In this document: piece after piece, positions 1-8,596 of the stretch | Numbering within the stretch: the first letter of the stretch is position 1 | Layout of the letters: the number at the start of each line of letters is the position of its first letter | Source of the DNA: Chromatiaceae bacterium | GTDB lineage: Bacteria; Pseudomonadota; Gammaproteobacteria; Chromatiales; Chromatiaceae | DNA: 64,000 bases | NCBI GenBank assembly: GCA_024235215.1 | Contig: JACKMU010000003.1 | Span: forward strand, 368,400-432,399 | Direction: 5' to 3' | Notes under the pieces: model-generated | Told to the model about the DNA's origin: nothing | Database searches by the model: none | The model's input: the letters and a program-made list of their open reading frames with translations, nothing else | Program-made: the position numbers and the translations under genes

Positions 1-195
1 GATGCCGGAGAGGTCGCCCTTCACGTCGGAGAGAAAGACCGGCACGCCCATACGGCTGAACTCTTCGGCCAGTCCCTGCAGGGTGATGGTCTTGCCGGTG
101 CCAGTGGCACCCGCTATCAGGCCGTGACGGTTGGCCATTTTCGGCAGCAGTGCCACCTGCTCACCGGCAGCGCCGATAATGATAGGATTTGGCAT
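1..195 (-). CDS. HerA-like/DUF853 (YjgR-type) ATPase, N-terminal fragment
   Basis: This is the N-terminal 65 residues of a P-loop ATPase; the rest lies beyond the left edge of the window. The fragment opens with a short lead-in ending in a PNPIIIGAA stretch and has a Walker A motif GATGTGKT at residues 29-36, followed by a VFLSDVKGDLSG segment. That combination is typical of the HerA-like DUF853 (YjgR) family, double-hexameric ATPases of uncertain cellular role related to the DNA-translocating HerA/FtsK group. An AAGGAG ribosome binding site lies just upstream of the ATG. The CoA-transferase gene ends 48 bp upstream on the same strand. The family call is fairly sure; the function is not. Confidence 0.8.
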   Translation of the reverse strand, partial: MPNPIIIGAAGEQVALLPKMANRHGLIAGATGTGKTITLQGLAEEFSRMGVPVFLSDVKGDLSGI

Positions 196-243
196 TTTCG
201 CTCCTTTTTGCTCTCTTAGCCTGGGTTGGAACAGATCAGAAGT

Positions 244-1806
244 TCAGCGGCCGGCATATATTCTGGCCAACCCCATCGGTCCGCTGTTAAAAATCCGTTC
301 ATCCATCTGTCGCAAAGTGTCGCTTATCTCCGGCTGGAACGCCATCTGATCGAGTACATCGCGCTGCAGATCGACACCGGGTGCTATCTCGGTCAACTCC
401 AGCCCGGTCGCGGCAAGCCGGAAAACCGCGCGCTCGGTGATGAACATCACCTGCTGTCCGCGTCCCAGACAGTAACGGCCGTTGTAGGTGAGATGTTGCA
501 CCCGTTCCACGAATTTGCTGCTGCTGCCTTCGCTGCGGATCTCCATCCGCCCATTTCCCACCCAAATATCCAGATTACCTGAGGTGAAGGTGCCGAGAAA
601 ATAGACCTTTTTCGCCGTCTGACTGATATTGATAAAGCCGCCGGCACCAGGCATGCGCGGGCCGAAACGACTGACATTGACATTCCCCTGGGCATCCGCT
701 TCGGCCAACCCAAGAAACGCCTGATCGAGTCCTCCGCCATCATAAAAATCGAACTGTGACGGCTGATCGATAATAGCTTCGGGATTGGCGACTGCACCGA
801 AGCTGAGTCCACCAGCGGGCACCCCACCAATGCCACCCGGCTCCACGGTCAGCGTTACCCGATCGAGCACCCGCTCTTCGTTTGCCACTGACGCCACCGC
901 CTCGGGCATGCCAATGCCGAGATTGACCACAGCACCAGACTCCAGCTCCATCGCCGCCCGCCGGCCGATCACCTTGCGCGCATTCAACGTCAGTTTGGGA
1001 ATGCTATCCACAGGTGTGGTCACTTCTCCGGTATACGCAGGATTGTAAACTTCGCCAAAAGTCTGCAGATGCTGGCCCTCCTGTGCCACCACTACGAAAT
1101 CCACCAGGATGCCGGGCAGACGCACCAGTTGGGGTGAAAGATGATGCTGCTCGGTGACCCGCTCTACCTGCACCAACACCTTGCCACCGCTGTTCCTCAC
1201 TGCCTGGGCGACGGCCAGCACTTCCAGCGTCAATGCTTCGCGCTCCATGGTAATGTTGCCGCGTGGATCGGCGGTGGTGCCACGCAGCAGCGCGATGTTG
1301 ATTGGAAAAGCTCTGTACAGCAGATATTCGGTGTCATCTATCCTGATCAACTCGACCAGATCCTGTTGCGTGGCGCTGTTTATCTTGCCCCCTTCATAGC
1401 GCGGATCAACGAAAGTGTGCAGCCCTACATGGGTGAGCGTTCCTGGTTTGCCCGCAGCGATATCCCGATAAAGGTGGGTGATCACCCCTTGTGGCAGGTT
1501 GTAGGCTTCGATCCGGTTCTCGTGCGCCAGTCTGCCCAGTTTCGGTGCCAATCCCCAGTGGCCACCCACCACCCGCTTGAGCATACCTTCGTGGCCGAAG
1601 TGGTTGACCCCCCGCTCCCCGCCATCCCCCTGACCAGCGCCATAGACCAGCGTCAGCCCAGCCGGTTCGCCGCTCTCCAGGAAGCGCCGTTCCAGTGCGA
1701 TCGCGAGCGTCTCCGGAAACCCGGTTCCGACAAAACCACTGGTGGCTATCGTATCCCCATCCTGGATACAGGCAACCGCTTGATCGGCGGTGACTATTTT
1801 GCTCAT
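244..1806 (-). CDS. Family I CoA-transferase, fused alpha-beta subunits (acetate/propionate/ketoacid type)
   Basis: A 520-residue single-chain CoA-transferase. The N-terminal half carries the alpha-subunit glycine-rich start (GFVGTGFPE near 24-32), and the C-terminal half from about 285 carries the beta-subunit motif NLGIGMPE and the catalytic glutamate E322 in VEPGGIGG. Fused enzymes of this length (YdiF or propionate CoA-transferase type) move CoA between short-chain acyl-CoAs and free acids through a glutamyl-CoA thioester, in the cytoplasm. The acceptor and donor acids cannot be told from sequence. The length is normal and no frameshift is seen. It may be co-transcribed with the ATPase gene that follows it. 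Confidence 0.9.
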   Translation of the reverse strand: MSKIVTADQAVACIQDGDTIATSGFVGTGFPETLAIALERRFLESGEPAGLTLVYGAGQGDGGERGVNHFGHEGMLKRVVGGHWGLAPKLGRLAHENRIEAYNLPQGVITHLYRDIAAGKPGTLTHVGLHTFVDPRYEGGKINSATQQDLVELIRIDDTEYLLYRAFPINIALLRGTTADPRGNITMEREALTLEVLAVAQAVRNSGGKVLVQVERVTEQHHLSPQLVRLPGILVDFVVVAQEGQHLQTFGEVYNPAYTGEVTTPVDSIPKLTLNARKVIGRRAAMELESGAVVNLGIGMPEAVASVANEERVLDRVTLTVEPGGIGGVPAGGLSFGAVANPEAIIDQPSQFDFYDGGGLDQAFLGLAEADAQGNVNVSRFGPRMPGAGGFINISQTAKKVYFLGTFTSGNLDIWVGNGRMEIRSEGSSSKFVERVQHLTYNGRYCLGRGQQVMFITERAVFRLAATGLELTEIAPGVDLQRDVLDQMAFQPEISDTLRQMDERIFNSGPMGLARIYAGR

Positions 1807-2052
1807 GACAACGTCCCCCGTTAGGCACAGTCAGAGAGGCGGTTCGAAATATCGAGTGCTTCGTGACAGGCGGCTGAATCTATACCTCTCACTGCCATCT
1901 TACCTTGAGCGACTCAGGGATTCACATCCTCTGTAGTACGCTCGATCGCTCGGGTTACGGGGAAGTGCGGCCACTTTTCCGGTGGAGAGGGACAGAATGA
2001 GTGGACAATGCAATTGACTGAGATGGTAGAGGGGGCTCTCGGCAGAGTGCAC

Positions 2053-2080
2053 AAATAAAAAGACCCGGAAGACCCGGGTC
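2053..2080 (-). terminator. Rho-independent terminator, minus strand
   Basis: Read on the minus strand, GACCCGG and CCGGGTC pair as a perfect 7-bp GC-rich stem around a 5-nt loop and are followed directly by TTTTTATTT. No protein gene ends next to it: yadH ends about 440 bp upstream and the CoA-transferase starts about 250 bp downstream. It therefore ends either a very long yadH trailer or an unannotated short transcript. Confidence 0.8.
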
Positions 2081-2340
2081 CATAATACTACAGCAGATTT
2101 ATTATTATTTAGTATTCTCGAGTGCCAACTCCTTGCCAACCGTCCCAAGAATCCAGCTTTGTCTACTACTATTTAAGCCGAATCAAAGGAGCCCTTGGTT
2201 ATAGAAGCTCGATGCTGCTTCGGCCAGCCTGATTGAACCAATCGCCAATCCCTTGCATCACTATTTTCTGCCAGACTGCTTTGTCAGGGTTCCTTTTGCA
2301 ATTTAAATACCACAATTTAATTTGTTAATAGTTACAAAAA
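2053..2340 (-). ncRNA. Candidate small RNA (or peptide) transcript ending at the terminator
   Basis: The 713-bp stretch 1807-2519 has no convincing protein gene. It holds a strong minus-strand terminator (2053-2080), and upstream of that an AT-rich segment around 2280-2400 with a dyad. This layout (AT-rich start, about 250 nt of transcript, terminator) fits a stand-alone small RNA. Reading the minus strand also shows a tiny ORF, 2199-2258, of 19 codons from an ATG with no good ribosome binding site. No known RNA family could be matched by eye, and no -10/-35 pair is convincing. Confidence 0.25.
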
Positions 2341-2356
2341 GTTACCGAAACATATC

Positions 2357-2378
2357 ACAATTCCCACGTTGGAATTGT
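2357..2378. repeat. 8-bp inverted repeat in AT-rich intergenic DNA
   Basis: ACAATTCC and GGAATTGT form a perfect dyad with a 6-bp spacer. It sits upstream (minus strand) of the candidate small transcript, about 280 bp from its terminator, where an operator could lie. It could equally be a minor hairpin. Confidence 0.35.
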
Positions 2379-2519
2379 AAATAAATTTGACACAACGAAG
2401 TAATAATTTTCCGGAAAGAAATCAAATCAAACTGAAATACCGACCTCGCCTTGCGAACCGCGGCCGATGCTTTCAGACCCACCATCCGCTGCGTACCAGT
2501 AGCCACATAGGGTAACCGA

Positions 2520-3296
2520 TCAGCTCTTAATCCCTACCCCATGGTTCAACAAGTAGAGGCTGAAGGTGGTAAGCACGCCGATAAAAAGCAGAATTATCGC
2601 CAGCGCTACACCAATCGGTATATCGGTGACCCCGAGCAGTCCGTAGCGAAATGCGTTGACCATGTAGAGCACCGGATTGGCCAACGATATCAGCTGCCAG
2701 ATATCGGGCAGCATGCTGATCGAGTAGAAGACACCGCCGAGATAGGTCAATGGGGTGAGTACGAAGGTCGGCACGATGGAGATGTCATCGAAATTTCGTG
2801 CATAGACCGCGTTGATGAATCCGCCGAGTGCGAACAGAATCGAGGTAAGCACAAACACCGTCAGCGTCCAGCCGTAGCTGCGGATACTGAGATCAGTGAA
2901 GAGCAGCGAGACACAGGTTACCACCACCCCTACCAGCACCCCCCGCGCCACTCCGCCGGCAACGTAGCCTCCCAATATCACCCAGCTGGGTACCGGTGAG
3001 ATCAACAGCTCCTCGACATGGCGTTGATACTTGCTGCTGAAAAACGATGAGACCACATTGGAGTAGGAGTTGGTGATCACCGCCATCAGGATCAGTCCAG
3101 GTACGATAAAGTCGATATAGCGCACACCATCCATCTCGCCGATGCGCTGACCGATCAGATTGCCGAAGATGATGAAATAGAGCATGGTCGTGATCGCCGG
3201 CGGCAACAACGTCTGGATCCAGATCCGGCTGAAGCGCAGAATCTCTTTGATCAGAATCGCCTGAAATGCGACGCGATAGCGGGTGGTACGCATCAT
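2520..3296 (-). CDS. yadH: ABC-2 type transporter permease (YadH-like)
   Basis: A 258-residue integral membrane protein with about six hydrophobic segments, of the ABC-2 permease family. It has the EELLISPVP conserved cytoplasmic loop near residues 95-103 and the characteristic GGVFYSISMLP segment near 187-197. It forms the membrane half of an exporter with the ATPase encoded immediately upstream; the stop and start overlap by 4 bp, so the two are translationally coupled. YadGH-type exporters are widespread in Proteobacteria, but their substrate is not established. The length is typical and the gene looks intact. Confidence 0.9.
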   Translation of the reverse strand: MMRTTRYRVAFQAILIKEILRFSRIWIQTLLPPAITTMLYFIIFGNLIGQRIGEMDGVRYIDFIVPGLILMAVITNSYSNVVSSFFSSKYQRHVEELLISPVPSWVILGGYVAGGVARGVLVGVVVTCVSLLFTDLSIRSYGWTLTVFVLTSILFALGGFINAVYARNFDDISIVPTFVLTPLTYLGGVFYSISMLPDIWQLISLANPVLYMVNAFRYGLLGVTDIPIGVALAIILLFIGVLTTFSLYLLNHGVGIKS

Positions 3297-4231
3297 TTCC
3301 GCTCCGCCCGCCGGCTGGCGTCCACCATTCCGATGAACAACTGTTCCAGCCGGTTCTGCTTGTTTCGCATACTGGCTACCTCGAACCCGCGTTCGGCAAG
3401 CGCCTGAAACAGGCCATTGATACTCTGTTCCCTGGTCACCTCCACCTCCAGCGTGTGATCATCCAGCTGCTGCCAGCGATATTCGGCCAGCTCCTCAAGA
3501 CCGCTCAGATCCTGTTTCACGTTGAGCACAAACGCTTCATTGTGCAGCTGGTTGAGCAGCTGCTTCATACTGCTGTTGCTGGCAATCTGCCCCTGATTGA
3601 TGATCGCGATGTTGCGGCAGAGGCTCTCTGCCTCCTCCAGATAGTGAGTGGTGAGGATGATAGTCGTTCCCCGACGGTTGATCTCGCTCAGAAATGCCCA
3701 CATGGAGCGGCGTATCTCTATGTCGACCCCGGCTGTGGGCTCATCCAGAATAAGCAGCTTCGGCTGATGCACCAACGCACGAGCGATCATCAGGCGCCGC
3801 TTCATACCGCCCGAGAGGGAGATCGCCTGATCCTTGCGCCTATCCCAAAGCTCCAGCCGTGCTAATGACTCCTGCGCACGACTCCAGGCCAAGGCACGGG
3901 GGATGCCGTAATAACCCGCTTGGTTGACCACGATCTCACCGACCGGCTCCCACTGATTGAAGTTGAACTCCTGGGGCACCAGTCCGATGCAGCTCTTCAC
4001 CGCTTCCGGATCACGATCCAGATCATGTCCAAAGACTTCCACCCTCCCGGAGGTTTTGTTCACCAGCGAACTGATAATGCCGATGGCAGTCGACTTCCCC
4101 GCGCCGTTTGGACCCAGCAGCGCAAAGAAGTCGCCGGGTGCCACTTCGAGATCGATTCCTTTCAGCGCTTCGAAACCGTTTTTATAGGTCTTGCGAAGCG
4201 CCTGCAACAGCAGTGCGCTCATAACCTTCAA
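3293..4231 (-). CDS. yadG: ABC transporter ATP-binding protein (YadG-like)
   Basis: A 312-residue ATPase. Walker A is GPNGAGKST (40-48), the ABC signature LSGGMKR (139-145) and Walker B ILDEPTAGVD with D163/E164, so it should hydrolyse ATP. The extra C-terminal 90 residues are usual for the drug/polysaccharide-exporter (DRA/YadG) subgroup. It pairs with the permease whose start overlaps its stop. An internal ATG at codon 4 (4222) is an alternative start. The 225-bp gap upstream separates it from the divergent flavoprotein gene and must contain both promoters. Confidence 0.92.
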   Translation of the reverse strand: MKVMSALLLQALRKTYKNGFEALKGIDLEVAPGDFFALLGPNGAGKSTAIGIISSLVNKTSGRVEVFGHDLDRDPEAVKSCIGLVPQEFNFNQWEPVGEIVVNQAGYYGIPRALAWSRAQESLARLELWDRRKDQAISLSGGMKRRLMIARALVHQPKLLILDEPTAGVDIEIRRSMWAFLSEINRRGTTIILTTHYLEEAESLCRNIAIINQGQIASNSSMKQLLNQLHNEAFVLNVKQDLSGLEELAEYRWQQLDDHTLEVEVTREQSINGLFQALAERGFEVASMRNKQNRLEQLFIGMVDASRRAERK

Positions 4232-4456
4232 ACCTGGTGAGTGTGAGGCGCAGATGATAGCTGCAGCGCGGATTCATTGCACCTCTCCACCCACTCCGAC
4301 GGTCAGCAGCGATCACCACAGCTGCCCGGGTCACAATACTGGTGCTTCCCCATCCGCTCTTCCCGGTTGCGTTCATGTCTGGTCGATACTAAGGTAGCGG
4401 TAGTTATCAGTCAGAGCGCTGCAAGCGTATCGGTGCAGCAAATTGGAGAAGATTCG

Positions 4457-5584
4457 ATGAAGCGAGTCACCGTCGTAGGCGCCGGTTTTGCCGCACTCAC
4501 CGCTGTTCGGAAACTGCACGCCACCAGTCCGGGAACCGAGATTACGCTGGTCGCCCCCAGACCCGAATTTGTCTACTACCCGGGCACCATCTGGATTCCG
4601 TCGGGACTGCGCCAGCCGGAGGATCTGGTGGTCCCGCTGGCCAACTTCTTTCAGCGCAATCGAGTCAACTACTTCCAGGGTTCGGCCACCGGTTTGCAAG
4701 ATGGTGGACGCACCCTGGTAACCGACCAGGGGGAGGTGAGAAATGATGGGTTGATCATTTGCTCCGGTGGCCGTTTCATCAAAAAACTACCTGGTATAGA
4801 ACATGTGATCACTCCGTGCGAGGGCATCGCTGCCGCGATGAAGATTCGCGAACGGTTGCAACTGCTGAAGAGTGGCACTATCGCTGTCGGCTTCTCCGGC
4901 AATCCCAACGAGCCTTCGGCGATGCGTGGCGGTCCGATGTTCGAGTTCCTGTTCGGCATAGACAGATCGCTGCGACTCGATGGCCGCCGTCAACAGATCA
5001 AACTGGTCTTCTTCACCCCGGCAGCCACCCCCGGTCAGCGGCTTGGTCCGAAAGCGGCCGAGGGTCTGTTCAAAGAGATGCAGCGACGCGATATCGAGAC
5101 CCATCTGGGATTCAAACTGAAAGGTTTCACCGAAAATTCTGTGATAACCGAAGGGGGTGAATTAGACGCCCACCTGATCCTGTTCATGCCCGGGATGACC
5201 GGTAACGAGTGGTTTGACAACACCGACCTTCCCCGCTCCGCCGGAGGCCTGATCCGGGCCGACGGCATGTGCCGGGTGGAGAGGATGGAGAGAGTCTACG
5301 TGGCAGGAGACTCAGGTAGCTATCCGGGTCCGGAATGGATGCCAAAACAGGCGCATATGGCAGATCTGCAGGCGGCAGCGGCAGTAGAGAATCTCTGCGC
5401 GGAGCTGAGCGGACGTGAGCCCACCAGAACCTTCAACGTCGAGCTGATCTGCATCGTCGACAGCCAGACCACCGGCAGTCTGGTGGCACGCACCCAGAAA
5501 CACAACATCGTGCTGCCGCAAATGCGTGTGTTCCATTGGCTGAAGCGGCTGTTCGAATGGTGGTATCTGCGCCAGTACCGCTAA
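4457..5584 (+). CDS. FAD/NAD(P)-dependent oxidoreductase of the sulfide:quinone oxidoreductase family
   Basis: A 375-residue flavoprotein. An N-terminal VVGAGFAAL dinucleotide-binding motif (6-14) is followed by conserved cysteines at C102 (ICSGG) and C121 (TPCEG), and a second FAD motif YVAGDSG is near residue 290. The basic, aromatic C-terminus (FHWLKRLFEWWY) looks like the amphipathic membrane anchor of SQR enzymes, which oxidise sulfide to polysulfide and reduce quinone at the inner membrane. The redox cysteine pattern fits SQR, but the subtype is unclear and a related quinone reductase is possible. The start at 4457 has GGAGA upstream; an open frame reaches 4277 but lacks protein-like sequence. 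Its stop overlaps the convergent regulator gene by 4 bp. Confidence 0.75.
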   Translation: MKRVTVVGAGFAALTAVRKLHATSPGTEITLVAPRPEFVYYPGTIWIPSGLRQPEDLVVPLANFFQRNRVNYFQGSATGLQDGGRTLVTDQGEVRNDGLIICSGGRFIKKLPGIEHVITPCEGIAAAMKIRERLQLLKSGTIAVGFSGNPNEPSAMRGGPMFEFLFGIDRSLRLDGRRQQIKLVFFTPAATPGQRLGPKAAEGLFKEMQRRDIETHLGFKLKGFTENSVITEGGELDAHLILFMPGMTGNEWFDNTDLPRSAGGLIRADGMCRVERMERVYVAGDSGSYPGPEWMPKQAHMADLQAAAAVENLCAELSGREPTRTFNVELICIVDSQTTGSLVARTQKHNIVLPQMRVFHWLKRLFEWWYLRQYR

Positions 5585-6237
5585 CCAACAGACTCCCGCT
5601 GACACAGATTCTGCTCCACAGCGATTACTGCCGCCTCCACCCGCGAGTGTACGTGAAGCTTGCGCAGTATCGACTTGACATGGAGTTTCACCGTGCCGTC
5701 GGAGATTCCCAGATTACGCGCGATCACCTTGTTGCTCTGCCCGGCAGCCAGATGACAAAGGATCTCCCGCTCCCGCGGAGTCAGATCGGAGAACCTGTTG
5801 CCGGCGGAGGGGGACTCGGTCTCCCCCTGAACCGCTTTCGCCAGAATACCAGTCAGCTCCTTTGCCACCACCGTATTGCCGGCGACAATATCACGCAGTG
5901 CGGTGATCAGTTCATCCGGTTCCATATCCTTGAGCAGATAGCCCTGAGCACCGCATTGCAGAGAGTCGATGACATCGCTCTCTTCGCGGCTGGTGGTAAG
6001 CATCGCGATAGGCATACTGAGTTTGCGCGCACGCAGCTCAGCGAGAACATCGATACCGTTCATATCAGGCATGCGCATGTCCAGCAGTACCACGTCCGGG
6101 CGGGTAACCGCAGCCAGGCGGATCCCTTCGTGGCAATCTCCCAGTGCGCCGATGACATCGATACCGCGCCGTTCCAGCAGCTCCTGGAGCCCGATCCTGA
6201 AGAGCGCGTGATCATCGATCAATAGTACCCGCATCAT
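5581..6237 (-). CDS. NarL/FixJ-type response regulator
   Basis: A 218-residue two-domain regulator. The receiver domain has the acidic pair D8/D9, phospho-acceptor D53 (LLDMRMPD) and a late KD pair near 103-104. The C-terminal LuxR-type helix-turn-helix (TPREREILCHLAAGQSNKVI, about 154-173) binds DNA. It closely resembles NarL/NarP in layout, down to the VHSRVEAAVIA C-terminus. No sensor kinase gene is next to it, so it is an orphan in this window. The start has only a weak ribosome binding site. Its 3' end overlaps the stop of the convergent SQR-like gene. Confidence 0.9.
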   Translation of the reverse strand: MMRVLLIDDHALFRIGLQELLERRGIDVIGALGDCHEGIRLAAVTRPDVVLLDMRMPDMNGIDVLAELRARKLSMPIAMLTTSREESDVIDSLQCGAQGYLLKDMEPDELITALRDIVAGNTVVAKELTGILAKAVQGETESPSAGNRFSDLTPREREILCHLAAGQSNKVIARNLGISDGTVKLHVKSILRKLHVHSRVEAAVIAVEQNLCQRESVG

Positions 6238-6314
6238 GCCCGGTACCCGGTTTCGGTCGACACTATGTCTGCCGTGCAGGATCGCATGGGTGAATTTTTC
6301 CTGTTGTTCCGGTG

Positions 6315-6782
6315 TTAGGAAGCAGGCCGACGCTGTTCACGCAGCACCTTGTTGGCCAGATAAGCATCGCCCTCCTCCAGTGTGACAGGCAGATAGGACT
6401 GATCCACCAGCGGCAGCTCATAATCGTTCCAGCCACGCAAGCCGGTTTTCAGGTTGGCCACATGTTTAAACCCCAGCAGGGTGAGCGTCACCGCAGCCAG
6501 ATTACTTCTGCTGCCGGAACGGCAGACAACCACAACATAACGTTCGCGCGCCGTCACCAACTCGGGTTCGGTCTCCTCGTAATCCCATTCAGAGGCCGAT
6601 TCGATCACACCGCGTGGCACATTGATCGATTCCGCTATGCGCATCACATCGAACTCATTCGGCTCGCGTACATCCAGGATCAGCATGTCCTTCCCGGCGG
6701 CCATCTGCTCCTCCAGATCCCATGGGAATATCTGCTCGATCTGGTTCTCAGCCTCTCTGATCAGGTCGGAAAATGTCTTCAT
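6315..6782 (-). CDS. Single-domain rhodanese-like sulfurtransferase
   Basis: 155 residues with one rhodanese domain. The LDVREPNEF motif (36-44) and the active-site loop CRSGSR with C87 indicate a persulfide-forming sulfurtransferase; C87 can accept a sulfane sulfur. An N-terminal extension of about 30 residues precedes the domain. No signal peptide is visible, so it is probably cytoplasmic. It follows a small lipoprotein gene by one base and is probably co-transcribed with it. With the SQR-like flavoprotein nearby, a role in handling sulfane sulfur is plausible but unproven. Confidence 0.9.
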   Translation of the reverse strand: MKTFSDLIREAENQIEQIFPWDLEEQMAAGKDMLILDVREPNEFDVMRIAESINVPRGVIESASEWDYEETEPELVTARERYVVVVCRSGSRSNLAAVTLTLLGFKHVANLKTGLRGWNDYELPLVDQSYLPVTLEEGDAYLANKVLREQRRPAS

Positions 6783-6783
6783 C

Positions 6784-7008
6784 TCAGTCGTTTTCCTTCA
6801 CTCTCTCCTGAAACTGCAAGTTGCGCAGCGCAGCAGCTTCAGCAGTCTCTTTCGCCTGTTCCAAGGCTGAACGCTGGGTATCAAAAATCCGCCGCTCTTG
6901 CGCGTGGGCTTTGGTCTCTGTCACTGCTTTCTCTTCGGTACACCCGGCCAGCAGGATTACAGAGAGTGAAATACAGCCCCTTAGAGCAATGTCAATTCCT
7001 CGGTTCAT
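6784..7008 (-). CDS. Small lipoprotein of unknown function
   Basis: A 74-residue protein with a short N-terminal hydrophobic segment and a lipobox LLAGC (cysteine at about residue 23), predicting a lipid-anchored envelope protein. The mature part is charged and helical (many Glu, Lys, Arg, Gln), with the look of a small coiled coil. Only one base separates it from the rhodanese gene downstream, so the two are likely one transcript. I recognise no family. Confidence 0.65.
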   Translation of the reverse strand: MNRGIDIALRGCISLSVILLAGCTEEKAVTETKAHAQERRIFDTQRSALEQAKETAEAAALRNLQFQERVKEND

Positions 7009-7386
7009 CTCGCTTTCCCAATGCTATCCTGTTCACTCAACAGCCCGACCCCTGGAGTATCTCCATAGCAACCGCCACAGTGTACTGTCTCCCTGTCAGC
7101 GACGTAAACTGCACCGCATGGAGCAGCATACCCGAACGGCAGCGTACCAACTCATGCAACTGGGTTACATCCCCTTTTTGATGTGCCGAGTGCAAGGATC
7201 TGTCCGGGCAGCTGCCTGGGCCGTTGCCGGTAATCTGCCGAAGTATCTCCTGTGGGAACTGGAGAACTGAAGCTACTGGCTGGAGTGTAGCGGAACATCC
7301 GATGGCGCTGAAATAAACCGATTTGCCAAAAAACAGATAATCTGCCAAACAGTCCTGCAGAGCAAGGCGGTCAGCAAGTCCGGATG
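7009..7386. other. Gene-poor stretch without a confident gene
   Basis: Open frames exist on both strands here (for example 7037-7348 minus, 103 codons), but none has a clear ribosome binding site, domain or protein-like composition I can trust. The stretch lies between the lipoprotein gene and the TerC gene on the minus strand, so it should hold the promoter of the lipoprotein-rhodanese pair. Confidence 0.5.
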
Positions 7387-8148
7387 CTAATCCGCCTGAG
7401 TTACTTGCGAAGGTTTGTTCAAGTGGACCGGTCTGCTTCTACGGCGCACACGAATGTTGATCAACTCCACAGTGACGGAAAATGCCATCGCGAAATAGAT
7501 ATAGCCCTTGGGGATATGCATATCCAGCCCCTCGCCGATCAATGCCACACCGACGAGCGTAAGAAAGCTCAACGCCAGCATTTTGATACTCGGGTGACGC
7601 TCCACGAATTCACCGATCGCCTTGGCGGCGAACATCATCACGCCAACTGCCACCACGATGGCTATTACCATGACCTCGATATGTTTTGCCATACCGACCG
7701 CGGTGATAACCGAATCGAGTGAAAAGATGATATCCAGTATGGCGATCTGCCCCAGTACCGCGACATAGCTGCCGGCCGGTTTGGAGGCGCCATCCTCATC
7801 ATGCACCTCCCCTTCCAGGTTTTCCCAGATCTCTTGCGAGCTCTTATAGAGCAGAAACAGACCACCAAGTAATAAAATCAGGTCACGGCCGGATATCTCC
7901 TGCTCGAGCAGCGTGAAGAACGGAGTGGTGAGACGCATCACCCAGGCCAGAGAGAGCAGTAGCGCGATACGGGTAATCATCGCCAGCGCCAGGCCCTGAA
8001 TACGCGCACGCTGACGCTGGTGTTCCGGCAGCCGTCCCACCAGAATCGAGATAAAGATGATGTTGTCGATGCCCAGCACGATCTCCAACGCTGTCAGCGT
8101 GAGGAGTGCCAACCATGCCTCGGGGCTGTAAATCCATTCGATTCCCAT
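7387..8148 (-). CDS. TerC-family integral membrane protein
   Basis: A 253-residue membrane protein of the TerC family with about seven hydrophobic segments. The conserved acidic motifs in membrane segments are present: LGIDNIIFI near residues 25-33 and FSLDSVITAVG near 142-152. TerC proteins are linked to tellurite resistance and, in better-studied members, to metal-ion (Mn2+) export; which applies here cannot be said. The tail is basic. A short hairpin (CGGAT/ATCCG) straddles the stop codon. The 448 bp upstream, to 8596, hold no gene I can support. Confidence 0.88.
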   Translation of the reverse strand: MGIEWIYSPEAWLALLTLTALEIVLGIDNIIFISILVGRLPEHQRQRARIQGLALAMITRIALLLSLAWVMRLTTPFFTLLEQEISGRDLILLLGGLFLLYKSSQEIWENLEGEVHDEDGASKPAGSYVAVLGQIAILDIIFSLDSVITAVGMAKHIEVMVIAIVVAVGVMMFAAKAIGEFVERHPSIKMLALSFLTLVGVALIGEGLDMHIPKGYIYFAMAFSVTVELINIRVRRRSRPVHLNKPSQVTQAD

Positions 8149-8510
8149 GGCGCAGCATTGTAGTTCAAATTCACTTGCCAGGGTACTGGACCCCAGGACT
8201 CTCCCGTCTTACCGGACCGGCAGATGACGAGTGAACATACAACTGTTCTCATTGGAGATCACAGTTGAGATTGTGTCGCTATGACTGTTGGTCTCAAAGG
8301 GCGTGGCTTCCGAACCTGCCTCCCTCTCGACTTTGCCGGGAAGCGCATTTATGCTTCGACTACACTCACACTGTTGTGTTTTATGAGCAATAACTCAACC
8401 GGACCGGGTATCGGGTAGTTTGGCAACGAGCGTTCGCAAACCTGACTGGCAGTAAACAGGCGCCGGTGTTTGCGCGGCTACGAAGCGTAAATTCTCCCTC
8501 CGGATAGGTA

Positions 8511-8545
8511 GGCATGCTGATAACCAAACACACCCTGAGCATGCC
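8511..8545. repeat. Inverted repeat upstream of the amino acid transporter operon
   Basis: GGCATGCT and AGCATGCC form a perfect 8-bp dyad with a 19-bp spacer, ending about 50 bp before the ABC transporter start. It may be a split operator for a dimeric regulator or an RNA hairpin in the leader. Otherwise the 8149-8596 stretch shows nothing recognisable. Confidence 0.35.
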
Positions 8546-8596
8546 AACAGGCCACCATCTCATTGGTCAATAATATTTTTCAGTTAAGGAGAGAAC

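Noticed and set aside
2387..2407. TTGACA on the plus strand followed by TAATAAT
   Set aside because: The spacing of about 8 bp is too short for a promoter and no plus-strand gene follows.
7037..7348. 103-codon frame upstream of the small lipoprotein gene
   Set aside because: No domain, signal or ribosome binding site; a competing plus-strand frame overlaps it. Left as undecided intergenic DNA.
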